From Owenia fusiformis (taxonomy: Eukaryota > Annelida > Polychaeta > Sabellida > Oweniidae), in NCBI GenBank assembly GCA_903813345.2, contig CAIIXF020000008.1, positions 25,096,822 to 25,160,821 on the forward strand: a stretch of 64,000 nt of DNA. The letters are read 5' to 3'. Positions within the stretch are counted from its first letter, which is position 1; each line of letters opens with the position of its first letter. The notes under the pieces were generated by a model, which was not told the origin of the DNA, ran no database searches, and was given only the letters and a program-made list of their open reading frames with translations. Positions 10,922 to 24,345 of this stretch are shown here, piece by piece. A program made the translations under genes and the position numbers.

Positions 10922-13900
10922 ATGGCAGAGCCGGATGTCAAAAACGGACCTGAGGATGTGGCTGAAAAATTATCAAAATTGACAATGGGTGATAGCAAGG
11001 TAGAAGCTGATGACGACGACTTTGTTGACCCATGGAGTGTGGCCAGTAAATCAGCAACCGGGATTGATTATAATAAACTCATAAGTAAGTTTTATCACAA
11101 GACTTCCATAGATCTAGATCTAAATTGTTATTTTAGACTCTAGTCTGAATGTGATATAAAGTTTATAAGTTAAGTACGGTAAATAAATAAGAATTGGCTT
11201 TTTAAAGTAAAGAGTGTTCATTCCGAAACAAATTCGCCTTTAGACGACTAAGACTCAGATCTGAAGGATATAATCCACAAATTCTCTCTAATTGTTGGAT
11301 TTACACTAGAGCCCTAAGACGTCTTGGCTAAAACGTTTTAGCATTAAAACGTTTAACAAATGTAATGTAAATCCAGATTTTCTCGAGAGCTCTTGACTAA
11401 GAGTGCTTAGCTAAAACGTTTTAGGACTCTTCTCATAGCCAAGATGTCTTAGCGTTAAAACGTTTTACAAGCGAGTGTAAATCCATCGGTATTAGCTAAG
11501 AGCCCGTTTTTTGGGGGTTGCGCCGAACAAAACATTTGAAACTTTCCATTTACATATGTCGCATTGTCCTTTCTTTTGTCTTATCCCTTGTTCCCAATAT
11601 CATCCCAAAATTATTGAGAAGAACTTATTTGCCTGGCGATTTATCGTAATCCTACTTTATGCATAAAATCGTCCTCCTTTCTTTCATGCTTTTAACAATG
11701 CTGTCTTTAGGACATATTTTTGTGAAACCAATGCATTCTTTAGTACAAAGTATAGAAGCGGGAAAGGAATAGCTATATTGACTGAACCGTCATTCAACCA
11801 ATACTGAACTACTTTTTTCATTTTACATATATACCTACATATCTCTAAGACGTTTTAGAAAAACAGGTGTAAACTCAATCATATTTCATAAGACGTCTTG
11901 AAAATGGTGGTGTTAACTCAACATAATTTTTCTAAAACATTTTAGCCAAGATGTCTTGGAATGCTGCGTGTAGTGTAAATGAGTGCTAATGAGTGCACAG
12001 TATGGTTTCCAAATTGAAAAGGGTAAAATATTGAGAGATTCCAATAAGTGCACATGAAAAATTTAGAAAGAAATATAGCCGGTAATCTTTTTAGTTGTTC
12101 TTACTAAGGTTTACATATTCTACAGCTCCTGTATTTCTCTGTATTATATATAATCGATCGATATCTTGTGTAAATCGAAACTAATGCATTAAATTTCATG
12201 GTTTTTAGACTACATTCAACATAAAAGTCGCATGTGTGCTCATTAGAACTGTGCACTCATCATAGAGAATACAGTTGTCTCTTCTTACTATTGATGCACA
12301 ATAAATATTTTATGAACATATTTTGAAACCAATTTATTCTTTCAGAAAAATTTGGCAGTTCTAAGATAGATGATGAACTTGTTACAAGAATTGAGAAGAT
12401 CACAGGCAAGCCTGCGCATCATTTACTCAAGAGGGGTGTATTCTTTTCTCACAGGTACATTGTATGTTTGTAAATATTTAATAGTGCAAGAACTTGATTG
12501 AAGGCTCAGTATTAAAAAATGTCAGTTACCTTTTCCTTGTGTGGCAGTATGATCGATTTAAAGAATTGAACAGCCTCTGAACCCCATATTTATCATATAC
12601 CATATGCTCATATTTTTCATTATTGTTACTATATTGGAACCCAACATAGCAAATGAGTATTTAAAACAGATTCAATAACATGTTTCTACATTCTGTATTT
12701 TTCAGAGAAATGCATGGTATACTTAACAAGGTTGAACAGGGTAAACCTTTCTTCCTGTACACAGGCAGAGGCCCTTCCTCAAATTCAATGCATCTGGGAC
12801 ATCTTATACCATTCGTTTTCACAAAGTAAGGAGCAATAAGAAAGATATCATTGTGGTTATGTTTTGAAACTTGAAGTAAATTGAAAAAAAGGAAATCAGC
12901 ATCCAAATAATTTAATATATTAAACTTTTAATTACAGTAAAACCTGTATATAGTGAACAACAATTGAGCCACAAAGAAGTTGTTCACTTACAGAGAGGGG
13001 ATTTTATACAGCAGCTAATGTAAAATGTGTCGTGAAGTGGTGTTCACTAAACACATGTGTTTTCTAGAAAGAGGTGTTCACTAAGACAGGTTTAGCTGTA
13101 TAATTATAGAAATATCAGGCAGATCATTTACATTCTAGAGAGAGAGAATACACCTTTTCCTTGTTGTTAAGCATAAAGATATATCATGCACAAAATAAAA
13201 TGACAATTAAATGTGATATTTAACAATTATGATTAACCATATATTACCATTATGGGAGCCACAAACATATTTCATAAAAAAACATGATAATTCACATCAT
13301 GAAATGTAAAGACTGTCTAATTATAACTTCAATGAGTGCTCAAATCCTGGATGAAAAAATATGTTTTAAATGATGACCATAAAAGATTCCCTCTGTCCAA
13401 CTTTTGTGACAAGTTTTCACAACTTACATTTTTCTTTAAGAAAGTTCTACATGTATTATATAATATATAGTTTATGTACATGGTGAGGCATACTGTACTA
13501 CATATATTTTGAGCTATTAAAAAGTAAGAATGGCCAAAACTGAAAATTTTACATCAAAAATAACTTTTGATCTCTTTTTCACACATTTCTTTCAAATAGA
13601 TGGCTCCAGGAGACATTTGATGTACCATTAGTGATACAGATGACCGATGATGAGAAGTTCTTGTGGAAAGATCTGAAGTTGGATGTTGCTCAAAAGATGG
13701 CAATCGATAATGTTAAAGATATCATAGCTTGTGGCTTCGACAAAGAAAAAACATTCATATTTAAAGATACTGAATATATAGGGTAGGTTCTTATGTATGT
13801 ATGTCAGTATAGGTTGACTTTGGGACTGTTTGCAGGATATCAACTTCTAAGTCCAACAGTATTTGTCCATGATGTCATGTTAGGATAGAAACTTACATGT

Positions 13901-16633
13901 ATAAAAAGTCAATAAACCTAGGGTGCCTACCAGCTTGGCCTATTATGACATAATGATTTCCATGGTAACAGCAATGGAGTTAGGCTTTTTAGTAGCAAAG
14001 ATATTGTGGTAGTGTACCTCAGAATACATTATTTACTTGGACTGCCTTCAAATCAGTGATTTCTTCAATGTTTTGGTCATGACAATCTGATTAATTTTAT
14101 TTGACACATTCACTTTAACAGTGCTTAAGTGGATGCTTTACAGATGGTGAATTAATGAAATGACCAACAGATTTAGATAAATGAATAGTCATTGTTTTAT
14201 GTAATCTTATCTTTCAGGCAATCTCCAGCGTTCTATCAGAACATGTTGAGGGTACAGAAATGTGTTACATTCAACCAAGTGCGAGGAATCTTTGGGTTTG
14301 GGGATAGTTCAAATATTGGAAAGATTGCCTTCCCATCAATCCAGGCTTCACCTTCCTTCAGCAGCTCATTTCCTCAGATCTTTGAGGGCAAGAAGGATAT
14401 TCCATGTCTCATCCCATGTGCAATAGATCAGGTAATTTTCCTCATATTGATTTGAAGATTTCAATTGGTTTATGTCAGATAAGAGATAAGAGAGTGGACG
14501 TTTGATGATAGATTTTGTTTTGAGGAATGTGCCTTTTGTGTTTTCAATATTGCCCAAGTATTTTATGATGGGGCCATAAGAAATAGGTACTTTGTTTTAT
14601 GTCCTGGCAAAATACAAATCAGGTTCAAGGAAAAACACTTCTATGCCATGAAATGTACAGGATTTATGGCTATAAAAATATATGGTATACCAATTTGTAG
14701 TGACTTAACAGACACATCTGTAAATGATGAACTATATATTTAAACATAAGCTATATTGTGGCATATGCAGTATATTTCAAAGATAATACATTAAGTAAAT
14801 GAACATTGTGCATGTTCTAAAGTTCCAAGCCTAATCATCAAGCTAGGGACCATAGTTTTGTCAGTTACATTTTCACATTGGTGACAGTTTCTCTCTCCTC
14901 TCCCAAGTTCACCTCTTCAATTTGTGATTCTCACTAAAAACATAATGCAATTCATAATCAATGATGTTCAATTTCCAAACTCCCAATCATGCAAAATTAA
15001 TTTGGAGATTCAGTCTAATATCGCCTTTATAATATTAGCATGTGTGGAATATTCTGGTTTACAGTGATTGGCGTCTCAGTAGTGTAATGTATATATTATG
15101 AATGATATGCATTATAATGGTCTCTCAGATCCTTAGGGATTGTTATTTGGCTTCATTTTTATAATACATGTTCCGTTTGTTTTTTTCTGATTTACTGAAA
15201 ATCGCGTATGTATAGGGACGTTAGACAAAGAATCTACTTTTTATGATCTGCAATAACTAGAAATTATATGATTTCAAAAAACTCAAAACCATAAGTCTTG
15301 TTGAACAACAGACTTGACCTTGAGATGTATGGAAATATAAAAATGAACTACAATATGGAAACCCAGCATTCCCATTATTCAGTCCATAAGATTTCCAGGA
15401 GTGTCAAAATGAAAACATTTAACCCTAAGCTAATTTTTCACTTAAAGAATTCTGGTCATTTACTGTTCTCTGGCTTGTAGGACCCATACTTTAGAATGAC
15501 AAGAGATGTCGCTCCCAGATTGAAGTATCCGAAACCTGCTTTGATCCACTCAACCTTCTTCCCAGCATTACAGGGTGCACAAACCAAGATGAGCGCCAGT
15601 GACCCATTGTCTTCTATATTCCTGACAGACACACCCAATCAAATCAAAAACAAGGTGAGAAAGGAACTTCAAGTTGTTGGGCAGAGTTCTATCGCAAATA
15701 TGCTAATTTTGATAAAAACTGACAAATATAGATCTATGAAATTGAATTTTTGAACAATTTCTTGCAAGAGGAAATGTCTTGTCATGGAAAACATGATTGT
15801 CAATCATGATCACAAAGTCATGAATGCAACATAGAATAGTAAACCACTGTTTTCTCTATCGAACATTCAATCTAAACATGAATTCTACCATAATTAGAGG
15901 GTTGCATTTTTAAGGTGGCCCTACATTAGTTAGCATATATGTCAGCAAGTTCAAATATTTAATTCATATTTTCAGATTAACAAATATGCTTTCTCTGGGG
16001 GTGGTGCTACATTAGAGGAACACCAGAAAAATGGTGGAAACTGTGATGTAGACATACCTTACCAATATCTCACTTTCTTCCTTGAGGATGATGAACGACT
16101 GGCACAGATAAAAGAGGTATGTACTGTACAGCCATATTTGTTCAAAATGTCAACCAGGTTGTGATTTTTCCATGCATTTGATCAAATCAAAACACGCCAA
16201 ACCAAATGAATTCACATTAAACATTGCTTTTCCAAGTAACATGGGATTTGGGATTTTCTAAGTAACATGGGGTTTGGGACTTTCTAAGTAACATGGGGTT
16301 TGGGATGGAGAAATGTGGTTTTAAGCAATGTACATACTCTGAGTTAATGGCCATACTGTTGCGTTATTAATGTCGTCAATACTCTCTGTTAATGGCCATA
16401 CATGTACTTTAATATGTTAATGGACTTATTACTGTGTTGACTGAATATACTCTGCATTTCAGGATTACTCCAGTGGAAAAATGATGACTGGAGAAATAAA
16501 GAAGACATTAATAGAAGTTCTCCAACCAATTGTTAAGAAACATCAAGAGAGACGTAAAATGATCACCGATGATGAAATCAAAGAATTTATGAGACCGAGA
16601 AAACTCAAATATGACTATTCAACGAAAAAATGA
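10922..16633 (+). CDS. WARS1: cytoplasmic tryptophanyl-tRNA synthetase
   Basis: Eight exons: 10922-11084, 12346-12454, 12706-12825, 13600-13782, 14218-14431, 15481-15654, 15976-16116 and 16463-16633. All are GT/AG and in frame, giving 424 residues. The enzyme charges tRNA-Trp with tryptophan in the cytosol. Class I signatures are clear: the HIGH-like [13 protein letters not shown] at about 111-123 and KMSAS at 299-303. Conserved blocks include [56 protein letters not shown] (across the junction 14431/15481) and the C-terminal EFMRPRKL. The protein begins shortly before DDFVDPW and has no WHEP domain. Its 424 residues equal the human mini-TrpRS that starts at Met48. The ATG at 10922 is the only one ahead of the conserved block. 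Intron 1 and intron 3 carry MITEs. Confidence 0.97.
11299..11980. mobile_element. fold-back MITE-like element in WARS1 intron 1, about 680 bp
   Basis: Ends are inverted: 'atttacactagagccc' plus 'taagacgtcttggctaaaacg' on the left, and 'ttttagccaagatgtcttgg' then 'tagtgtaaat' on the right. The arms are studded with palindromes AAAACGTTTT and AAGACGTCTT, four or more times in the left 180 bp. The first 80 bp (11296-11375) is itself a small fold-back running from tggatttaca to tgtaaatcca. I do not see a clear target duplication, so the class is undecided. Confidence 0.65.
12935..13098. mobile_element. 164-bp MITE flanked by TA, in WARS1 intron 3
   Basis: Left end CAGTAAAACCTGTATATAGTGAACA is split as CAGTAAAACCTG and TAGTGAACA; the right end reads TGTTCACTAAGACAGGTTTAGCTG. 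The two are imperfect inverted repeats flanked by TA on both sides (12933-12934, 13099-13100). The form fits a Tc1/mariner-type MITE. Confidence 0.75.
16234..16306. repeat. 26-bp tandem repeat, about 3 copies
   Basis: Unit aagtaacatggggtttggga followed by a six-base linker starts at 16234, 16260 and 16286, in WARS1 intron 7. Confidence 0.85.
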
Positions 16634-19600
16634 GACTTAGGAATGTTTAACTTAGCCAATGTTACCAAATACATTTAACAAGAGATGATAGAAACATTAG
16701 GAAACATTTTCTGATACTCATACAGTGTGAATATATAATCCTTAGTTCATTACAGTTCAGACTGGGTAAGATCAGAAGATATGTCCACCGGACTCCTCTT
16801 TTTATATTTTTTGAATAATAATATAATGTAAGTGTAATGCTAATTGAGGAGAAAGAGCTGTTTATTTAAAGAATATCTAATCAAGATCTTTGTGTTTAAG
16901 CATAGATGCACTGTTTTGAAGCTTCTGTAACAATTTCTTACTTGACAAATACTGTTTAGATGGACTTCAATTTTTTTCCAAAATCATCTACAAGTTTTTT
17001 GTAGATGTTCAAATCTGACTCTGAGAATTAAGATTTGACCTTCGATGACCTTTCAAGGTCAAAAAAGGTTAAAAAAGGTATTTTTTCAACTTGCTTCAAA
17101 TTGATCAATTTGTTTTTCAAAATTATTTCCAAGTTTTAGAAGTTCAAATCTGACTCTAGAATTAAGATTTGACCTTCAATGACCTTTTCAAGGTAAATAA
17201 AAAAGGTTAAAAAAGGTCTTTTTTCAACTTGCTTCAAATTGACCAATTTTTTTTTTCAAAATCATCTTCAAGTTCTCAGAAGTTCAAATCTGACTTCAGA
17301 TTTGAGATTTCACCTTCAATGACCTTCTTAGTGTCAAAAAACTTGTTTCAAATTGAATATTTTTTCAAAATCATCTACAGAGTTCTCAGTAATTCAAATC
17401 TGACTTAATTTTGAACTTATAATAAATATTGTGAGCAACTAGGTGGTGACATTTTGTCATGCTAATGCCTTGTTAATTTTTGTAAAATTAAAGACATAAA
17501 AACGCCCTTTTTAGTCAACTTTTGGTCCATTTTTTAATCGTGAGTCCCCAGCTTTTCCTGCAACTAGCACAACTACTTAGTGGACAATCTTGTGATCCCA
17601 CCCCATCATTCAAAGAAACTGCATCATAAAGTTAAAGTACAGTAAATCATTATGTATAGTACAGAAAATGCTGTAGAATCGCTACAACCTTCTCAAAGGA
17701 AGTATTTTTTCTATATTTATTAAATCATTTCGTCTCTATGTATTGTATATAAAATGGACACTAAGAAGTTGTTGATTAATCAAAATGTTTACAGCCACCG
17801 GTGTCATATTTATTTCATATATTATTCTCTACTTGGCTAGTCTTAAACATACTATTCACCAGTTACTACTCTTACTTATAAGATCTCTCTCCCTCTATTC
17901 TTACTCATGTAATGTCATGAGATCATACCAAAAAGTGCTTTTAACTTGTCAAAAATCATTGACAGGAACAACATTGCCTCCTGTTCTCCATATGGATTTC
18001 ATTGAATACAATATTGAATCGGACATCTGAAAATCACTTTTTGGTTTGGGTATATAATAACCACTTAATTAGGAATATATATCAAGATGAATACTAGTAT
18101 TGCAAAAAATACTGAAATTATATTATTTTTAAATTTTTTGGACTTCAAAAGGTTATGAAATCAACAATTCAGAGATTGAGTTTGTACATTTTATTTCATT
18201 AATTTATCTGTACTGTACATATATATTTTCTTTAACAATAAGAGTTGAAACAATTTTGATTGTGTTATTCCTTTTATATACAAATGAAATGTAATAGTTG
18301 CTGGAAAGCAATGATAAAGTTACATATAAAATTGTACTCTGCTAATCTTGCGACTACCAATGGTGACAAGATTTACAATGAAATTACTCTAATATTTGCC
18401 ATGATTGACATTTGTAATCCAATTTATGCAAATTATGTTTTAGAATACTGGCATGTAGAAATGATTGATGCTTATAAAATGACAAATTGAGCATCCCATT
18501 TTGTTTACATTTCTGATTTAATGTTTAACATTGGCAAAAGGGAGATGCTCTGGTCTAATCCATTTCAGAACCTGGTTGTCAAGAGGTTAAATAACATTGA
18601 AGACAAAATCAATGGTGGTCATAATTTAGAACCCAAAAGAAGAGTGTCAGCTCTGTGAGAAACTAAGAAATGTGGACAAAACAGGAACTCTAAAATTGTA
18701 TTTATTGGTAGCTTTCACTGGTTTTGATTTTGACCTCTTTTTCTGCTACATTAATCTCTACATCAAGGAGGGAGTCTGTTTTCTATCATACTACTACTGT
18801 ATAGGAAGTTGTTTTTTTCTTGCTAGTAATCCGCTCAACTTTTGGATTAAAAAAACTGGGCACCATTGTTTCTTTTATTATTTTGCAGGTAATTAATTCC
18901 TGGAAACACATGTACAATTCCTCCTTTAAATTTTGAAATTAATAATAAATATTTGAGTAACATGATTTCTTTAAAAATAAAGTATAACATAAATTAAGTA
19001 CATGTTTTGTTTTAATTGTTTCATTTTCATGAAAAATAATACAGTAATTATTTTGATGTAATTTGCTTCATTCTCTGTTTGCCTCCTATTTGAAACATAG
19101 TACAGGGTTTACAATATAGCTTCATGAAAGTTATGTGTTGGGAATGTTGTTCAGTATAGAGGTGAATTCGATTATAGAGCCATATAATCAAGCAAATAGA
19201 GCTGTCCAGTAGGACAGATTTAAATAGTGGTATCTAAATCTCACTTTTGATTGGTCAGTGAGAAGGCAGCAGTTTAGACTAATGATCCTGTGGTACATCG
19301 CGATTTCCCTAAATGTGAGAGAAATGGTGCCTTAATATATAGTTGCAAAACATATACTCGTACAATTGTCCTCTCTCAACCTCTGGATAGGTCAATAATT
19401 GTAATACATACATGTACGATTTATTTATTAACATGAATTATTATTTTAACTATAATACATGGCAAGCTTTAAATATTGCAGCAAAAAATGGCCAATACAT
19501 TCTACATTAATTCAAGGAATCTTTAATCTCAATCAGAAAATAGATTAATGATATGCATAGAACCAATAGAAACCCAAATTATATATGTCATAATCACAGT

Positions 19601-19923
19601 GATAATAAGAGTATATCAATGTCATTCACATGTTATAACGTCATAACATACAACATTGTCTTCATGGCCTTATGTGATATTGAGATGGAATATCCCATAG
19701 CTCATCCAGGCACTTTCATATTATCACATAGAACATCTGGGAATTTCAACGATATTACATAGGACATCTGGGCCTTTCAATGTGATTGATTGAATTATCA
19801 AATAGTCCTGATCATGTGATGTGATCTGACCAATCACAGTCCATCCGGACCATCATTATTATAATATACACGGGCACAAAGACTGTGTTACACTCTCTAG
19901 TTCTATATTTCTAATCAACTATG
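16634..19923. other. convergent intergenic region between WARS1 and LRRC73
   Basis: Contains the 3' UTRs of both convergent genes. No additional exon is recognised; the open frames here are short, AT-driven and resemble no family. The reiterated segment at 16960-17410 lies just beyond the WARS1 stop. I cannot decide which AATAAA is used by either gene. Confidence 0.5.
16960..17410. repeat. about 130-bp reiterated segment, roughly 3.5 copies
   Basis: Ordered strings recur: 'ttcaaatctgact', 'gatttgaccttc', 'atgaccttttcaagg', 'aaaaggttaaaaaaggt', 'ttttttcaacttgcttcaaattga'. Copies diverge, and the last is truncated near 17410. It lies within about 330 bp of the WARS1 stop codon, so it may be transcribed in the 3' UTR. 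Confidence 0.8.
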
Positions 19924-22297
19924 TTACTTTGAAGCTCCTGCTTCAGGAGATCTTATGAATCTGGCAAGTTCTCTTGGAGTCAAACTTGTACTTTTTGCAA
20001 GGTCATTACCCATAGTGTCAAGGTCATGAGGTTTCAAGGTCATACTTGATGTAGCTTCTGATGATATTTCAGTTACATTTGTTAAGGAAGTTTGTGCAAT
20101 TTCATTTGACATTTTGCTTATTTCACTATCAGAGGCTAAAATCTCCTTCTCAGAAGAATTCTCGTCAGTCTCTTCCAATGACAAACTGTGCTTTATTTCT
20201 CCCAGTAGTTTAGGATCAATGTCATTTTCATCAAGTATGATGCGATTGATATCAGTTGGATAGTTCTCGAGTAGATGTAACAACATCTGAAATTGAAAAT
20301 GAAACTACAACTGAAAATACTAAACACAATTCATTTTAAGATTATATTAAATTATATTGAAATACATACTGTACTCTTGGTAAATTTTGACGCTATAAAA
20401 TTTCGCGATTTTTCAAAAATTTCGCAGATTTCAGTTGATGACATTTCGCGGATTGCACAAGTTGAATTTTTTCCTCCAGCTCTGTAAACTCCATATTGAT
20501 AATATTAATATACTTACATGCCTTTTTACATATGCATGAACTTAGAAAATGCTTCAATGTTCGCGAATTTATTACATTCGCGAACAAAGCGAAATTAAAT
20601 TGCACGCGAACAATACCCGGAGTACACTGTATAATATTTGACCACTCCAAACAAATGTCCAATTAAATTAAATATTAAAAAGGGATAAATCAAAAATTGC
20701 ATATACGATCAATATTTTTATGATAAGGAAGGTGATGGCTATTACAAATTCTAAAACAATTTCTGTGTAATAGGTTCACATGGGCATATTGCTTTCCATG
20801 TGAATAATTGATGAATGATAAAATTGTGCCTCTATGAAAAACAATAGCAGGTTAAATTACACCCATGATACAACAATCCTTTGTCATTAATAATTAATTG
20901 TGAGTAATTAACAATGTGCATGTTTAACACAATTGTACCATTAAAAACAATGTTATGGAATTTGTATGTATTTATACTGAGTCCTGACAGATCTTATAGT
21001 TTGATGAATTAAGGATTAACAATATAGAACAAATTAATGGCAAATAACTACTGCTAATAAGCATTTTCTGGCTATAGTGCAATGCATAAACTGCAAGCAG
21101 TGCAATGGCAGAGCAATTTTTCAAATTCATGATCATGTACACACATGCACTGACGTAAATGTTGTACATGTAGCTGATCATTGTGACTAGCATCTGGCTT
21201 CTTTATCACTTCTTTATCATTTTGTGGGTCCATCATTCACAACAGACTCACCTAAATTATCAAATGTAACATCAATCGAAATGATTTTTGTATGTATCTG
21301 TATAAACTTACTAACCTTTGCTCCTTGGTCAGTCATGCCAGTCCCTTCTAAATCTAAGACTTCTAAGCCTCTTAAGCTGGCCAAAGCAACAGTAAGACAT
21401 GCTATGCCACTGTCCCCAACACGGTTGTAGTCTAAGTTGAGCACTTTCAAGTTGCTACTAGCTGCCAAGGCGATACCAAACTTAACCCAACCCATAGAGG
21501 TGATAGCTGGATTTGCACTTAATGTTAACTCTTGTAAACCTGAAGTTAAAATTAATTGTAATACAGACACAGTTAGTTTTGATTTTAATTCTATGAATGA
21601 AACACGCCATTACAAACTATGCAAAATAGATGTTTAAACAAACTGCACTTTGTATTATTGTACCTGGTTTTGCCCCATCAGGGGGTAATAATTGTGCAAC
21701 TGCCTCAAGGCCCCTGTCCCCCAGGATGCAGTCCCCTACATCCAGGTTGACAATATTAGGATGAGCAGCCAGGGCCTGGGAAAGCATAACCATCCCATAG
21801 TCACTTACAGGAGACCCATGAATACTATAAGGGAACAAATATTCATGTTAAACAAAGATCTCGGGTTAAAAAGAGAGTATGATGATTTTTTTTTTTAAAT
21901 TGGCGGAGACTTAATTTGGCGGTTTTCATCAATCAGCCAAATTAAAACGGCCATCAAATTAAAGCAATTTACAGTAAATAATACATATATAATATATATA
22001 TAGACTATATATAAGAGTAACTTACAACAGAGAGGTCAATGTCCTATTTTTCATCAATGCCTGTGCCAACATTTCTACCCTAGTCACAGCAGACACCAAG
22101 CCAAGGTTCAGATTCAACTGCATTATGGATTTGCATTTGCCGACACTTATCGTCAAGCATTGGAAGTCTCTATCGTTCATAAAACATTCCCTCAATGACA
22201 AAAGTCGGATGGAGTGTGTCTCCAAAGACTCACAAATGTCTCTAACTTCAATAGATGACAAAGTCTCTCCACACATTTGCACAGATCCCAGCAACAT
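19924..22297 (-). CDS. LRRC73: leucine-rich repeat-containing protein 73
   Basis: Four exons on the minus strand: 22297-22026, 21824-21664, 21539-21316 and 20286-19924, with GT/AG junctions in frame, giving 339 residues (human about 316). The first ATG fits the family start (MLLGSVQMCGETLS, then VRDICESL). Ribonuclease-inhibitor-type leucine-rich repeats run through residues 1 to about 240: LLSLRECFMNDRDF, LDVGDCILGDRGLEAV, QLLPPDGAKPGLQELTLSAN, LKVLNLDYNRVGDSGIA and LEVLDLEGTGMTDQGA. The last 90 residues are acidic and serine-rich, of low complexity. The family function is not established; the repeats suggest protein binding. It converges on WARS1. Confidence 0.92.
20369..20629. mobile_element. 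MITE-like element with TTCGCG motifs, in LRRC73 intron 3
   Basis: Left end CTGTACTCTTGGTA and right end TACCCGGAGTACACTG are imperfect inverted repeats flanked by TA (20367-20368, 20630-20631). The interior repeats 'tttcgcg' and 'ttcgcgaa' in both orientations. It is eroded, hence moderate confidence. Confidence 0.6.
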
Positions 22298-23876
22298 GAT
22301 GGATATGTATTGTACGTGTTTAGAGAATCAGTTCAATGTATTGAACAACAGACTAGCTTAAGTAATCCATGTCTACATTCATATCTGCTAATAGCTTAGT
22401 GTTATAATCCATGGTAGCTCAGTGAGCTGAAAAAGAGATAAAAATCATGTACTTTGTACAGTCTGTTACACTGCCTCAAAGGCAACCAGTTGAACCTGAA
22501 AAATAAGCAATCCAAAGACTATTGTGCCATAATATCAGGGGTGTCAGAAGAATTTGCCAAGATAGGGGGCGACTTTTGGATGGGTATCACATATGTCATA
22601 AATTCTTACCTCAGTAAATTGAGTGCTCTATTTTCTCCGTCCCGGAAAAATAGAAAAGTACAAAAAGTACAAATATAGTGGAATTTGTGTCCATAATGAC
22701 AAATAGGAACTCAAAAATTTGAAGTGAATATTCACATGTTAATGCCGACTATTCAAATGTTGAGGTGATTTTGGAGTCTGATTACGCTGCAAGGAGGATT
22801 GGCGCAAGAATGCATCAGACACGTGCCAGCTTTCAAAATGACAAACTTTTGATGGTTGAGATTTATTAATGTCTCCGACTGTACATATGTTTTTATTACT
22901 CATTTGTTTGCTTATTTTTTAAATTCAAAGTAAGTTCCAAACATTAAAACTTCACTGTACAAATGTCATTCGTGTGCAACTGCAATATGAATATATTTTT
23001 CTATAATTGCACAATAGTCTTTAGATTTCTTATTTTTCAGGTTCAACTGCTCTGGTCGCCTTTGAAGCAGTGTCACAGCATGGTCAGAGCCCATGGTCAC
23101 AGTAAAGTATTTTTTACTGATGATCTCACTCGATGATCTACTCTATACGGACTGTTTCTTCCATTTATGATAATTGTGTCATAATTGAAATGGTTAAATA
23201 AATTTTTCGCCAATTACATAATTATATAAATTCGATTTCAAATATATACTAACCACAAAAAGTCCGAAAATAAGCTAAAACCTGGAAAGTTTTTAAACTT
23301 GTTTCCACAACAAATCTTCTATTTTGAAGAACTCTAATTGCAAATGCATGACACGCCACATATTGATTATATGACATTTGTCAATAGCCTCCTCACATAT
23401 ACAATGGTATGGTCAGACTATAAGTCATTATTCAATAATCATTTAGTCTGCCAATGTGTAATCTTTGATCAATGATTAAACCTAAATGTAGTGCCAGTCA
23501 ATGATTGTAACAGTGTATCAGTTCAATGATTGTCCCAATCGTTTCAATCAATTTATTTCATAGCTTATAATCTTTCATAGCCTAATGTTGGATCTTTGAT
23601 TGTTCCAATGTGCAATCGTGAGCATAGCTCTTGAATGGATGCATTTGAAAATCAAGTACAGGTGCTAATTTTGTAAGTTGTTTTGTTTGGTATTAAGATT
23701 CATTACTTTTGATGATGATTCGTCATAATCAGCTATTACATTGGTTGTCTAGGAGACCCAATTGCTAATATGTGTGTTTTTACTGTTTCAAGATAACGCT
23801 ACTCTTCTACATTTATGTCAAATCATTGTTTTTGTCAATCTGTTAAGTCAGATCATTGATTGAGCCAAAATATAAA

Positions 23877-24345
23877 GTCAGATCAATGATTGTGCGAATC
23901 TGTCTGACCAATAATTTCAGCAACGTGGAATGTCAGACCAATGATTGTGCGAATCTGTCTGACCAATAATTTCAGCAACTTGGAATGTCAGACCAATGAT
24001 TGTGCGAATCTGTCTGACCAATAATTTCAGCAACGTGGAATGTCAGACCAATGATTGTGCGAATCTGTCTGACCAATAATTTCAGCAACGTGGAATGTCA
24101 GACCAATGATTGTGCGAATCTGTCTGACCAATAATTTCAGCAACGTGGAATGTCAGACCAATGATTGTGCGAATCTGTCTGACCAATAATTTCAGCAACG
24201 TGGAATGTCAGACCAATGATTGTGCGAATCTGTCTGACCAATAATTTCAGCAACGTGGAATGTCAGACCAATGATTGTGCGAATCTGTCTGACCAATAAT
24301 TTCAGCAACGTGGAATGTCAGACCAATGATAGTACCAATGCAGGG
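23877..24345. repeat. 55-bp minisatellite, 8 full copies plus a partial one
   Basis: Unit begins gtcagaccaatgattgtgcg and ends cagcaacgtggaat. Starts fall exactly at 23877, 23932, 23987, 24042 and so on to 24317. The copies are nearly identical; one carries 'caacttgg' in place of 'caacgtgg'. Each unit contains 'gaccaat' twice. Such homogeneity points to recent expansion. Confidence 0.95.

Noticed and set aside
22400-22500. tRNA- or SINE-like A-box (tggtagctcagtgagc)
   Set aside because: No matching B-box (gttgaacctg is too weak) and no cloverleaf could be built.
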